Part shown: one piece after another, positions 46,489 to 57,391 of the stretch
How the letters are laid out: every line of letters starts with the position of its first letter
Numbering within the stretch: the stretch's first letter is position 1
Assembly: GCF_011075055.1 (NCBI RefSeq)
Contig: NC_058153.1
Location: forward strand, 11,904,001-11,968,000
Origin: Mangifera indica
Taxonomy: Eukaryota; Streptophyta; Magnoliopsida; Sapindales; Anacardiaceae
DNA: 64,000 nucleotides
Direction: 5' to 3'
Position numbers and translations under genes: made by a program
The notes under the pieces: generated by a model
What the model was told of the DNA's origin: nothing
What the model saw: only the letters and a program-made list of their open reading frames with translations
Database searches by the model: none

Positions 46489-47370
46489 CTAGCAGATGAA
46501 GACTTCATGCTCAGCCTGCTTAATTTCCATTCCAAGAAAGAAGGTCATCAACCCGAGATCTGTCATTTCAAAAACCTTCATCATTTCTTGTTTGAACTCC
46601 TCAACCATCCATACATCATTTCCTGTCAGTAAAAGATCATCAACATAAAGAGAAACTATCAGAACATCATTGCTTTGATTTTTGACATAAAGAGTGGCCT
46701 CAGACAAGCTTTTTTTAAAACCAAGGCTCAGCAAATGGTCATCTATCCTGCTATACCAAGCTCTTGGAGCTTGTTTTAACCCATAAAGAGCTTTCTTGAG
46801 CAGAAACACTTTGTCCTCTTCTCCTTTCTTCACAAAACCTTCGGGTTGTTCAACGTAAATTTCTTCTTGCACAACACCGTTTAAAAATGCTGATTTTACA
46901 TCAAGTTGATGCACTCTCCAATTCATTTGAACAGCTACAGCAAGTAAAAGCCTTATGGTGTCTAGACGAGCAACTGGTGCAAAGGTATCCGAGTAGTCCA
47001 CGCCAAAAACTTGAGCATAGCCTTTCACCACGAGTCTTACCTTGTGTTTATTGATAGAACCATCAGCATTTAGCTTAGTTCTGTACACCCACTTGACTCC
47101 AATCACCTTTCTATCTTGAGGTCTTTCCACTAGAATCCACGTATTGTTTTTCTCTATCATGAACAGCTCCTCCTTCATTGCAGCTGTCCACCTTTGATCC
47201 TTTTTTTCTTCTTTATAATCTGCAGGTTCACACACAGCAATGTTACACCTTTCATGAATGTCAGAAAGCAACCTAGTTCCTCTCACGGGGACTTCATCCA
47301 TTGTTTCATTTTGCCACTCTACTTCTTCTTCAGTATTAGAACTAAGAAACTTGAGTTCCAACTCTGTCAT
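46489..47370 (-). pseudogene. Copia element 2 reverse transcriptase
   Basis: 293 codons in the same frame as the integrase part. DQRWTAAMKEELFMIEKN opens the RT. QLDVKSAFLNGVVQEEIYV holds the first catalytic Asp, YGLKQAPRAWYSRID the fingers-palm region and SLYVDDLLLTGND the YVDD motif. It ends at TAG (46489-46491); the frame continues beyond as RNase H. All catalytic residues I can judge are present. Confidence 0.94.
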
Positions 47371-47403
47371 GGTCTGAACCTTCTTTTCTGCATTGTCCCA
47401 GTT

Positions 47404-49428
47404 TCACTCTTTATCCTCCATAAAGTGAACATCCCTACTAACAATAATATTTCCAGTTTGTGGCTGGAAAATTTTATAGGCCTTGCTGACAGTGCTATAG
47501 CCTATAAAAATGCCTGGTGATGCTCTTCTATCTAGCTTGTCACGTTTGTTCTGTAGAACATAAGTGAAACACAAACAACCAAATACTTTAAGAAACTTCA
47601 GTGATGGTTTGTAACCATACCAAACCTCAAATGGTGTTTGATCTTTTACTGCCTTTGTTGGGAGCCTATTTTGAAGAAACACAGCCGTATTTGCTGCCTT
47701 TGCCCAAAACTTCTTTGGCAAATTTTTCTCATGCAACATGCATCTTGACATTTCCAAGATGTACCTATTTCTCCTCTCACTAACTCCATTTTGTTGTGGA
47801 GTGTAAGGAGCTGTAAACTGATATTCAATGTCTGTTTCTTCACAATACTGGTTGAATTCTCTCGAAGTATACTCCTTCCCATTGTCTGATCTCACAATCT
47901 GAATTTTGCAGCCACTTTCATTCTCAACTCTTGCCTTAAATTTCCAAAAGACTTGAGCTACTTCTGATTTAAACTTCAAGAAGAAAATCCAGCACATTCT
48001 AGTGAAATCATCAATGAAAGCAATATAATAAAGACTACCTTTTAGAGAAGGTGTTCTTTGAGGGCCTGAGACATCCGTGTGAATCAATTGCAGCTTCCTT
48101 GATGCTCTACCAGTTGCCTTTGAGAATGGTTTTCTATTGAGCTTGCCAAATTGACATGCCTTGCAACTTGGAATATGATCTTCAAATTCTGGAAGATCTT
48201 TCACCATAATCTTGGACTTCATTTGTAGCAGTCCTTGGTGGTGATAATGCCCGAGCCTTTTGTGCCAAACTTCTGTGATATTTTCCTTGACTAAAAAAAC
48301 TGCTTGCTTCTCCTCCAATGGATTTAGAGCAAAACTTTTGCCTTTCATTCTGACTTTAAAAATATCATGATTGGCTGGATCTCTAATTAGACAATACTTG
48401 TCTTCAAAAACAACTTTAAAACCTCTTTCCATCAGTTGGCCAACACTCAACAAGTTTTGTTGAATTTCAGGAACAAAAAGAACATCATGAATTAGTTTTG
48501 TACCTGAACAACTTGTTATTGCAACTGTCCCCTTTCCTTTGACTGAGATGTAATCACCATTGCCGATTCTGACTTTGGTAAGGTTGGTTGGCTTTAAATC
48601 TCTGAAAAGTTCCTTGTCATTAGTCATGTGACTGGTGCAGCCACTGTCAATTAGCCAGCTTTCACTTGATTCATTGCCTGTGAGACATGTAGCCATGAAC
48701 AATTGATCTTCCTTCCCTTGATCAGCAATTTGTGCTTCAATCTCTTGCTGCTGAGCTTTTCCTTTGCAAATTATTGCTTCATGTCCCATTTGATTGCATT
48801 TGGAACATTTCGTGTCAGGTCTCTTCCAACATTTGAATGGAAGATGTCCTTCCTTTCCACAATAATGGCAAGGATTTGATTTAGGTTTCTTCCAACATTT
48901 GAATGGAGGGTGACCTTCCTTTCCACAATGATGGCAAGGAGGGTATTTACCATTGAAGCTTCCTTTTTTGCCTTTGTTGTTAGGAACAAAAAAGTTTCCT
49001 TCTTGGCCTTTCTTCTTTTTCTTTTTCTTTTTGTCAGCTCCATGATATTTTGCAAATAAGGCTCCTTCGGTGTTGACATCTTGCCTCATATGCCTTCTTT
49101 GTTCTTGTGCCTGCAGAGAATTAAGTAATTCCACCAAGGAGATTTTTGACAGATCTTTAGTATTTTCCAAGGTTGTAACTGTCGCTTCATACCTCTCAGG
49201 TACTGTGACAAGGATCTTCTCTACAATTCTTGAATCATTAAATTCAGACCCAAGTAGTCTGACTTTGTTTGCAATTTCAAGAAGTCTATCTGAATACTAT
49301 TTGATTGTTTCAGACTCCTTCATCTTTTGTAACTCAAAATCCCTTATCAAATTTAAAACTTGCATTCCTCTTATTCTTTCATCTCCTGCATATTCTTTCT
49401 TGAGATAATCCCATATAGACTTGGCTGT
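47404..49428 (-). pseudogene. Copia element 2 gag C-terminus, protease and integrase, with three zinc knuckles
   Basis: The frame from the nested insertion (49428) has a TAG near 49298-49300, then stays open to TGA at 47404-47406. In the part starting at 49170, CCHC knuckles lie at residues 79-92, 101-114 and 122-135; the first two are a 22-residue tandem duplication. The protease site is DSG at 175-177. The pre-integrase domain has VWHKRLGHYHHQG and CKACQFGK. The integrase core shows HTDVSG, SDNGKEY and QQNGVSERRN, the D-D-E triad region. Confidence 0.94.
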
Positions 49429-51704
49429 TGTAATACCCTCAGGTATGTTCCAGGGGTATTTATGTCTTTTGACCTTATTTAGAGATATTTCCTATTTTAA
49501 GTACATATATTTGTTCTACATGTATATGTGTGTGTGTATATATATATATATATATACCTAAAGAAAAAGAAACAAAAAAAAAAAAAGAAAGAAAAAGAAA
49601 AGAAAAGGAAAAAGACAAAGAGAAAAAAAGGAGATAAGGCTTTATAAAAAAGAGAAAAGACAAAAGGAAGCTTCAAGTTTTTCTATCATCTTTTTCTCCC
49701 GTAAAGCTCCAGCAGCCAGCCTCCTTCATGTTCTTTTCTTTTGTTTTGTGAAGCCAAAGGAAGAAATTGAAGAGATATTGGAAGAGAAGAAAGAAAAGAA
49801 AAGAAAAGAAAGCACTTGGGAAGCTTTGGTAACCAAAGATCTCCTTCCTTCTCCTTTTATCTATGTTTATATGCATGTTATGTGAATATGTTAGTGTGTT
49901 TTGGTATTGATTTAAAGTGATCTTGGTGATAAAGGAAGCAAAACAAAGAGGAGGAAGCCAACTTGCAAAGATTTGACTTGAAATAAGGTAAGGGGTTTCC
50001 TCCTTGATATGTCACATGTTTTAAGCTTTTGGTTCCTTAGATCTATGTTATAAATGTTGATTTTGATATTGAGGAATATTGTTTTGCCATTTGGGATGTC
50101 TATGTATGTGATTTTGTTAATGGCAGAAAGTTGCATAATATTTACAGTTTTTGCCACTGAGTTCGTCCCATGTTTTGGCTGCCTTATTTGATGAATTATG
50201 AGTGCTATTATATCTTTTTGGAAAGCTCTTTGAATCCTCTTTCCAATGATATATAGCTTGTATGAATTAGAGATCATTTGGACTGTTAAAGATTTGTATG
50301 AACAGAAATGACTGGTTTACTAAATAAACAGAGGAGGCAGTTTTGTCACTGAGTTTATCTCACGTTTTGACTGTCTTATCTATGGAATTATGAATTCTAT
50401 TATATCTTGTTGGAAAGCTCTTTGAATACTCTTTCCAATGATATATAGCTTGTATGAATTAGAGATCATTTGGACTGTTAAAGATTTGTATGAACCGAAA
50501 GGACTGCTTTATCAAATAAACAGGGGAGGCAGTTTTTGCCACTGACTTTATCTGCTGTTTTGACTGCCTGATTGAATGAATTATGAGTGCTATTATAGCT
50601 TATTAGAAAGCTCTTTAAATCCTCTTTTCAACGATATATATCTTGTATGAATTAGGAACCGTTTGGAATGTGAAATTGTATGAAAAAGAAGGCTTCCCTG
50701 TCAAATGAACAGGGCTGTGAACAGTATTTCACAGTTTGGAAAGGAAAAAGAAAGAAAAGAAAGGAAAGGAAAGGAAAGGAAAGGAAAAAAAAAAGAAGAG
50801 AAAAAGAAAAGAAAGAAAAGTAAGAAAAGGTTAGGACTCAAGATTCAAGGGTTGTCCCAAGAGTAATGTCTGGTGAGTTATGAATAAATTTAGATGAAAG
50901 CAAAATTAGTAAGATATAAGACTCGTATGCATGTTATAAACTATGAGGGGGCACTTTACACTACACCGCCTGTAGTAGAGCACGTCCGCAGTAGGACATG
51001 TCCGTAGTAGGACATAGACCCCCAGTAGGGTCTACTCGCAGTAGAGCTAAATTCAGATTCAGAAATAGTGTAGTGAAAGAAAAAGAGCTTGAGCTTAGAA
51101 AAGTGTCAAATCCCTATAGTTAGCTTCCAGAAAGTATTAAATAGACACCAGATGGGACAAAGTATGACCCAAATAGTAAAGAGTGAACTAAATTACCCCA
51201 TCAATCTCTTATAGAGGTTAGGATGTGAGGTTGAGTCCCAAAAGTGAGTTAGAATAGGAAAAAAGATAGTTTACTTGATTCTTTCCCCTTACTGAGTGTT
51301 CTTATCACTCATTCCCTTTTCTTTCCTGATTGCAGGTACAGGTGATCGAGGTAGCTGCGAGGCAGGGTCAGGTCAGCGTAGGTAGATCCGGTTGGAACAG
51401 GTTATCTCTGGTTTATATTACATGCATACAGTGGCATGTTCTTATCGACTTTTGACTTTTTGAGATTATGGTACAGTTACATATGATTACTCTCTGTTTT
51501 CAGATACTTTCAGATAAATCTTCATATGAGTATATACATCTTTTGTTCGCTTCCAGATTTTTAGTTTTCTTGGAATACTTTCTAAACACTTTTAATGATA
51601 CGTTTATTTTAAAGTATTTTTAAAAAGAAAAAAATAGACACTCCAAATATTAATTCGTAACATTTCTCCTTCGGTGGGTAGTACTTCTAGGGAAGAATGT
51701 TACA
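49429..51704 (+). mobile_element. Gypsy-like solo LTR nested in copia gag
   Basis: 2276 bp, from TGTAATACCCTCAGG to AAGAATGTTACA, with a perfect 5-bp duplication GCTGT (49424-49428 and 51705-51709). The termini resemble chromovirus (Tekay-type) gypsy LTRs, from memory. It has no coding region. A TATA-rich stretch is near 49537-49556, A/G-rich tracts at 49560-49830 and 50740-50830, three 190-bp tandem units at 50149-50720, and short GTAGTAGGACATGTCC-type repeats at 50965-51045. It splits gag of the young copia element. Confidence 0.82.
50149..50720. repeat. ~190-bp tandem repeat, three units, in the solo LTR
   Basis: Units begin at 50149, 50341 and 50533 with TTTTGCCACTGAGTT-like sequence and contain GGAAAGCTCTTTGAATCC and GATATATAGCTTGTATG. 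Confidence 0.88.
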
Positions 51705-51709
51705 GCTGT

Positions 51710-51982
51710 CTTACAGGAAATTATTCTTGTGAAGATCGTCGACGACACTGCAGCAAACAAACATGCTTTGGCCTTCGACTTTTTCGTCTTCTTCTCCTTA
51801 TGCGTTTTCATCTGTGCCATGGTGGGATTTTCTTGAAGTGCAGGAACATCATAGTCTTCTTCCACTGCTTCCCAAAGATCCAAAGCATCCAAATACGCCT
51901 CCATACGAACTGCCCAAATCTGGTAGTTTTCTTCGTCGAACACTGGCGGAGCAATTGAGGAGAAACTGGCTTCGACTTCCAT
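51710..51982 (-). pseudogene. Copia element 2 gag N-terminus
   Basis: Starts at 51982 (MEVEASFSSIAPPVFDEENY) and reads AVRMEAYLDALDLWEAVEED, typical copia gag, up to FTRIIS, where the solo LTR interrupts it at 51704-51709. Gag resumes at 49428. Confidence 0.92.
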
Positions 51983-52020
51983 GATGTTTTCAAAAACTCA
52001 CACACAGATCCCGTAAGAAG

Positions 52021-52035
52021 ATAGCTCTGATACCA
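52021..52035 (-). other. Primer binding site of copia element 2
   Basis: Minus strand reads TGGTATCAGAGCTAT just inside the 5' LTR, a perfect 12-base match to the iMet-tRNA 3' end (TGGTATCAGAGC). Confidence 0.92.
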
Positions 52036-52037
52036 AT

Positions 52038-52444
52038 TGTTGGATTTTAAGAATAAAAGAATAGAGAAAGAATGATATGATTTTGCAGCAGAGTTCTGAA
52101 ACAAAATTTAAGAGGATATGTGGAATACATACACTATATATTTTTTATTTTTTAGCAAACTTATATAGAAGCTGAAACAGATAACTTAATGCCTAGAATC
52201 AAGCCATAAACAGTAACACGACTTTAACAAACTGCTCTTAATGGCCTAGAATCAAGTCATGAACAGTAACACGAAAACTGCTCTTAATGGCCTAAAATCA
52301 AGCCATAAACAGTAACACGAATTCAACAAACTGACCACTACAGCAACACAAACTGACCACTTCCTAAAGACTAGGACAACAATTAAAAATAAAACACATA
52401 AACTGCAGGTGGACATGTTTCAGTCCTGAAGCATTTTCCTAACA
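52038..52444 (-). repeat. Copia element 2, 5' LTR (407 bp)
   Basis: Partner of 45404-45690. Holds three copies of the AATGGCCTA...CAGTAACACG unit (about 52190-52330). Confidence 0.93.
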
Positions 52445-52449
52445 TAGAT

Positions 52450-53005
52450 GAATAACCTATTTTGAATTCTTTTATACGGTACCATCGCATGGACACACTT
52501 ATACGTGAACGCAAAAATTAAAAGTAAACACAATTGTTACATGGTTTGCCAAAACAAAACTTCTTTAGATGTAATATCATCATTATTCAACATTTATTTA
52601 TCTGTTCGACCACACTCAAACTTAGCTCAAAACGCAAAGGATCTAGCAACATTTTTTTACGAAGAAGCAAAGTTTCTTCCCAGGTGATCTAAGAAATGAC
52701 AATACTTGCTCACCTCCATCTTCTCTTTCTTCATGGTTTGAAACAGAAACAATCATATTGCATTTATTTGGGTCCAGAGGCTTCGTATAAGGTGTAAATC
52801 TCATCAGTTCCATCTCATCTATGGTTGTGTAAGATAATGTATCAACACTGAAAGCTTTACAGTAATATAATAACAGTAGAAACAGCAATATTATCATCAA
52901 TAACAATGAAAACAGTAATGTTATCGTTAATGTTAAAACAAAATTCCAGAGATATCAGTTCTTTAGAATCACAAATTCACAAAGCTTAAAACTCTTCTAA
53001 ATAGG
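52450..53005. other. Spacer, continuation of the older repeat
   Basis: TTGTTACATGGTTTGCC near 52536 resembles the decayed LTR left of the copia element. No gene seen. Confidence 0.4.
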
Positions 53006-53075
53006 AATCCTGGGGCCTCTACACAGGTGGGAGCCCTTCCAGGATTTCAAGGGCAGAACCCAGGTGGAAGAGGTG
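53000..53075 (-). repeat. Single relative of the 63-bp repeat, downstream of U5-4
   Basis: Minus strand reads CTGCCCTTGAAATCCTGG and AAGGGCTCCCACCTGTG, matching the units at 21834-22023 and lying at a similar place relative to U5. Confidence 0.65.
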
Positions 53076-53272
53076 TTTTGAAAATGGTTTCATTTAACCC
53101 ACCAATAGATGCACCTCGGTTATTATCTTATCTTACTTGCTGCATCACTGCACCTTCTCACCCTCGATGAGGGAACATAGATGTAGATAAATAATTAACA
53201 CAAACAAAACCAAAAACAGATTAAAAGAATGATTGATTGAAGAAAATTTAAGAACTAAAATTGGTAAGGGAG

Positions 53273-53394
53273 CCATACTCAGGAGAGTAGGGCCATCCAA
53301 AAATAGAGTTATGCCGCATAAAGTGGAGAACACACGGTATTCTTTAGTAAAAGGCGAAAGAATAGTTCGCTCTGTGCTCACCACGCGGCTCCAT
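53273..53394 (-). ncRNA. U5 spliceosomal snRNA, copy 4
   Basis: Minus strand has ATGGAGCCGCGTGGTGAGCA, the invariant CGCCTTTTACTAAA loop in an intact ATTCTTT/AAAGAAT stem, Sm site CTATTTTTGGAT, and terminal hairpin TACTC-TCCT-GAGTA. TTTTAGTTCTTAAA follows. Partner of U2-3, 1168 bp away, more than the other pairs because of an extra insert. Confidence 0.92.
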
Positions 53395-53419
53395 GCTTCA
53401 AGTTAGGAGTTTTGGTGCA

Positions 53420-53472
53420 TTTCATATATTCAAGTTTAGGTTCAGGGTTTTTTATTCATGTCAATGTGGGAC
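53420..53472 (-). promoter_or_regulatory. U5-4 snRNA promoter (USE and degenerate TATA)
   Basis: USE GTCCCACATTG (minus, 53472-53462) and TATATGAAA from 53428, 33 bp apart; the TATA core has G for A. Confidence 0.82.
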
Positions 53473-53529
53473 AAACAGAATGCTGCACTTGGTTGCTAGT
53501 TCTGGTTGCAACCAAGTAAAAAATTTTCA

Positions 53530-54230
53530 CTTGATATCTACATACTCAAAATTGTATAGCAAACACAAATAATTATAAAAAACATCAAGTTTGATGATGT
53601 TAGAAATTTTCTAATGTGGGCTAACATTAATTATAGTTTTGTTTAATAAAATTGGGTAATAAAATACTCTAATGTCAGTTTACAGATGGGTTTAAGTGAT
53701 CAATAAGGATAAGTTTAATACAATTAAGGGTTATGATCTGGGTAGACAGCACAAATGTAGACGTTAAGATTTATTGAACCTTAAGGGGGGTCAATTAATC
53801 TACTATAAATTAGCTAAATCCCTACTTGAAAACCTAATGCAATATGAGTGTAGTATAGTTTACCCATTCAAAGTTGTCATTCAGGAGGTTTATGGAGTAG
53901 AAGACAAAATCACGTCAATAAGTGATTTCGGCACGTTTTATGGTTTCAAATTATATGGAGATCTATGTATTTCTAAAACCCAGAAGATTAATTCAATATT
54001 TTATAATTTGGACGTAGGTCCTGTGAAATATGATTGATTTATTTATTTGTTTAAGTTTATGTAAATAAATCTTACATATGATTCATTCTTGTTGTATGTC
54101 TTTTAGCAATAATTCTGATTCGACCAAACTTATACAGATGGAATAGGTTGATGGGAAGCAATAATTCTAATTTTGTTTTGAATTATTGCATTCTCTTAGT
54201 CGAGTGTTGTTACGCTAGGCGGGAAATATA
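53530..54230. other. Extra insert in the U5-4/U2-3 spacer
   Basis: About 700 bp not found in the other spacers. An 87-codon plus-strand frame (53774-54037) has no motif I recognise. The sequence around 53605 (TGTTAGAAATTTTC) could be an LTR start, but I cannot find the other end. Confidence 0.35.
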
Positions 54231-54561
54231 TATGACTTCTTTCATTTATTTTGGGATTTAAAAAAGAACACAGGAAAGTCTAGGTCTCTCTATATTGCCT
54301 TCTTTTATCTGCTTCAGTTCTTTTCACTACAACTTTTCATTCGTTGCTTTTCTTCTGCTTCTGCTGACACTCCAATTCCTGAATTCTTCCAAACCGCAGG
54401 ATCAAAGCAACACAGCTTTTCAGTTTTGCTTCATCACAAAGTGAATCTTCATCTAACCATCTGAGAGATGAGCTGCAGTGCTGTATTTGTCTTCTCAACA
54501 TAATTTTCCAGGAAAAGAGTCCTGTCACAAGTGCTCAAATTACAAAAGATTAAACTAGATT

Positions 54562-54760
54562 TGGAAGGGGTGCGCCAGGCCCTTGCTGTAGTGCAAAGCA
54601 TGGGCGACGCTTGAGGATTCCAGCAGCAAGCTGCTGTGATGAATCCTCCCCCTAAAAAAATTAATTTAATATCATGTGGGACAATGTCCCACGTATCAGA
54701 TATTAAACTGATAAGAACAGATACTACACTTGATCTTAGCCAAAAGGCCGAGAAAGGTAT
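54562..54760 (-). ncRNA. U2 spliceosomal snRNA, copy 3
   Basis: Minus strand from ATACCTTTCTCGGCC to CGCACCCCTTCCA, 199 nt. GTAGTA, stem-loop II, Sm site, CAGCAGC/GCTGCTG hairpin and final GCCC/GGGC hairpin are all intact. CAAATCTAGTTTAATC follows as the 3'-box-like motif. With U2-1 it is the best candidate for a functional U2. Confidence 0.96.
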
Positions 54761-54784
54761 GCTTTTTTACACTTCTCACTTCTT

Positions 54785-54836
54785 ATTTTATAGCTCTATT
54801 CCGCTTTGCTTCTTCTCTTCTCTTTCGATGTGGGAA
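54785..54836 (-). promoter_or_regulatory. U2-3 snRNA promoter (USE and TATA)
   Basis: USE TTCCCACATCG (minus, 54836-54826) and TATAAAAT (54792-54785), 33 bp apart. Confidence 0.92.
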
Positions 54837-54839
54837 ACA

Positions 54840-55117
54840 TTGTTACTGTTGTTGGCTCTGCCTCTTCTCCAGTTTCATTGTTTTGACGTAGTTTTAGTAA
54901 AATATAACGCAACAAGTTGAAGATTTGTAGTCTCTAGTTCCATCGTATATGTTTTACCTTTGATTGAGTTCTGCTGCAGACTCTGGGTTAGTCACCACAA
55001 GGCCCGAGTGACCAAGTATATCTTACGTCTTTCGCCAAACAAAATTGTTTAAATTGATACACCCAATGACTTGATGAGACATTATCTAATATCTTATTGA
55101 ATATTCAAATGAGACTA
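54840..55117. other. Spacer upstream of U2-3
   Basis: No gene seen. Unlike the U2-1, U2-2 and U2-4 genes, little of the conserved region upstream of the USE is recognisable here beyond about 60 bp. Confidence 0.45.
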
Positions 55118-55162
55118 TTAGGGTTAGATTCGAATCAAATCTATTCGAGCAAATGAGATTAC

Positions 55163-55343
55163 TAGGGTTACATTCAAACCGAGTCCGTTTGAGTTTAATT
55201 CGAATATGTCCAAAACGAGTCAATCCTATACAAACTGGCTCGAGCTCAAGCTACTAGTTAAATTTGTAAATTAAAAATTTTGATACAAATCGACATCATT
55301 TTGATCAATTTTTATTAAAATGACTTGGCTTGAATCTAGCCCC
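55163..55343. mobile_element. Small hAT-like MITE, internally deleted
   Basis: Starts TAGGGTTACATTCAAACCGA, ends CTTGAATCTAGCCCC; keeps the ACATCATTTTGATCAA core of the 30506 family. A second partial left end (TAGGGTTAGATTCGAATC) lies at 55119. Confidence 0.6.
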
Positions 55344-56730
55344 GAAGACTACATTGTATAGAACAAGTGAAGCCCAATGCCAGTAATTGGACCCAAAACC
55401 ATTACAGCAAAGATATCAAGAATTTGATATTAATATATTATTAGAAAATATTTTGAACTCATACTCTTATGCTTGACAGTCTATCTTTGTCACTTAAACT
55501 ATCCCTTAAGGTCAAGAAATATCAATTAGGCAAGGAGGTACAAAAAATTAATCAGGGAAATGGAAATTTTATTTGGGATTAAAGAGGAAAAAAATTTTAA
55601 CACAATATTAATAGGGTGATTCGAGATACGTTGAGTCATAACTACGGCCTTGAGCTTGATTTAAATTTAGAATGGACAACTCAAATTCAAGCTTGAAATG
55701 TCTCAAATGCTAAACAACAATGTTGGAAAGAATAAGAAAATTTGTTAGAAAAAAAAAAGTCGTCATAAAATAAAAAAAGTCATCAGAGAATTAGAAGAAT
55801 CACTAACAAAGAAAAATAAGAGTTATCATAGAAAAAGAAGAAACAAACTAAGTCGATTCGATTATGATTTTCTTCAAATTAAAAATTTGATTTAGTTTTA
55901 AATAATGTGAAACCGGTTTGACTAACTACTTTTGAACACCCATAACTCTTACCCATGACCATACCATGACAACTAAATATTTGTTTGGTGATTGCATTAA
56001 TATAAATAAATACTATACCTTAGTATTTGCTTAACATAACTAATACCAGTTCCATAATTACAGATAATAAAGATTAGCTAGGTCTTTACATTTATTGTGT
56101 GCCATTATATTAAAATAACAAACAATACTTGTATTTATTTGTGAACCTTTACGATCAATCTTTTTAGATCTAAACTAAGTCTTGACTCGGTCAAAGGGTT
56201 AGTTCATGTCTTTTCTAATTCAATTAGTCAAACTGACAAACTATTTAAATAAATATTATAATAATATTTAATTATATATAATTGTGGTTTGATAATATAT
56301 AATTCATATTTCTTATTAGATGTACTTGATTTAAGGCCCAACAATTATGAAATTCGTCAAAACCATTTTACATTATTTAATCATTGAATATGAAATTCAA
56401 ATTATATATAATCAATAATCTAATTTAGCTTGATGACATGCATGATCATGTCCATTTCCCAGGTGCTTGGGGTTTAAATTCCAATAATTACAAATATTTT
56501 TCTTCCTTTGTAAAAATTTTACACTAACATAACCATGACAGTTCAATCGAATTGTTTCGTGATTGAACTGACCCAAACCAAGTTGGCCACCGAAGACTGA
56601 TTAAATCAGTCAGTTTGCTCTGGGTTTGAAATACTGCTTGCAATAAGATAGCTAACGGCGGCTTGGCCATAAATTTGAAACTCCTATGAATTCAACACCC
56701 TCTCACCATCAGGGTATAGCCCCTTAATTA
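55344..56730. repeat. Inverted relative of the post-U5 region of B1/B2
   Basis: About 55900-56600 matches parts of 12960-14250 on the opposite strand (for example GTGATTGCATTAATATAAA and the ATATATAATCAATAATC region), without the hAT MITE. 55344-55900 is AT-rich with nothing recognised. Confidence 0.6.
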
Positions 56731-56805
56731 ACACAAACGAAACCAGAAAGAGATTTTAAGTATACTTCATTGAAGAATATTTCAGAACTAAATTTGATAA
56801 GGAAG

Positions 56806-56928
56806 CCTTACTCAAGTGATCAGGACCCTCCAAAAATAAAGGTATGACGCTTATAAGTGGTGAGCACACGGTATTGTTTAGTAAAAGGCGAAATAATAGT
56901 TCGCTTTGTGCTCACCACACGGCTCCAT
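56806..56928 (-). ncRNA. U5 spliceosomal snRNA, copy 5 (diverged)
   Basis: The invariant loop CGCCTTTTACTAAA and Sm site TTATTTTTGGAG are present. The stem closing the loop reads ATTATTT against AAACAAT, giving an A-C mismatch where the other four genes pair C with G. The terminal hairpin reads TGATC-ACTT-GAGTA in place of TACTC...GAGTA. The promoter is intact. It is either a variant U5 or an early pseudogene. Partner of U2-4, 464 bp away. Confidence 0.85.
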
Positions 56929-56951
56929 GTTTCAGGTTTAGAGTTCACTGC

Positions 56952-57005
56952 ATTTTATATGCGTAAGTTCAGGTTCAGGATTTTGTTTTCCCGTCGATGT
57001 GGGAG
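56952..57005 (-). promoter_or_regulatory. U5-5 snRNA promoter (USE and TATA)
   Basis: USE CTCCCACATCG (minus, 57005-56995) and CATATAAAA from 56961, 33 bp apart. Confidence 0.87.
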
Positions 57006-57391
57006 TGCCTGAAAGAGAAGGAAAGCTTGAAATGAAACATCAATTACCAGGTCTCAGAGTTAATTCCTCCGACGAAAAAATTCCACTTCTACACTCTTCT
57101 TCTGTTCATACGAGAAAGACAATGGAGCGGCAGCTGGCTGGATTTGGCATCTCAACATAATCTTCCTCCAAATAAATATTTGACCAAATGGGCCTGTCAC
57201 AAATGCCTCCAGGCTGCGGAATAACACATCCAGACAAGGTTAAAAACCAGCTTAATTCCATAACATACGCTGACTATAAAAGCTCAAACCCTCCTAAACG
57301 TAAGTTGCGCATCTTACCTCTCATCCTGACAAGTTTAAAGAGTTACTAATTAACCAAATCAGTTTATATTGAAGTAAGAATTAACTAGACT

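Larger units (their letters stand above)
45404..52444 (-). mobile_element. Young Ty1/copia retrotransposon with nested solo LTR
   Basis: 7.04 kb including a 2.28 kb insertion. The target duplication TAGAT is perfect (45399-45403 and 52445-52449). The LTRs start TGTTGGATTTTAAG and end TTCCTAACA. Apart from a size difference they are almost identical: three changes in the first 165 bp, none noted in the last 90. The coding frame on the minus strand runs gag, protease, integrase, RT, RNase H without frameshift after the nested insertion, broken only by four in-frame stops. It cannot be autonomous but moved recently. Confidence 0.95.
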
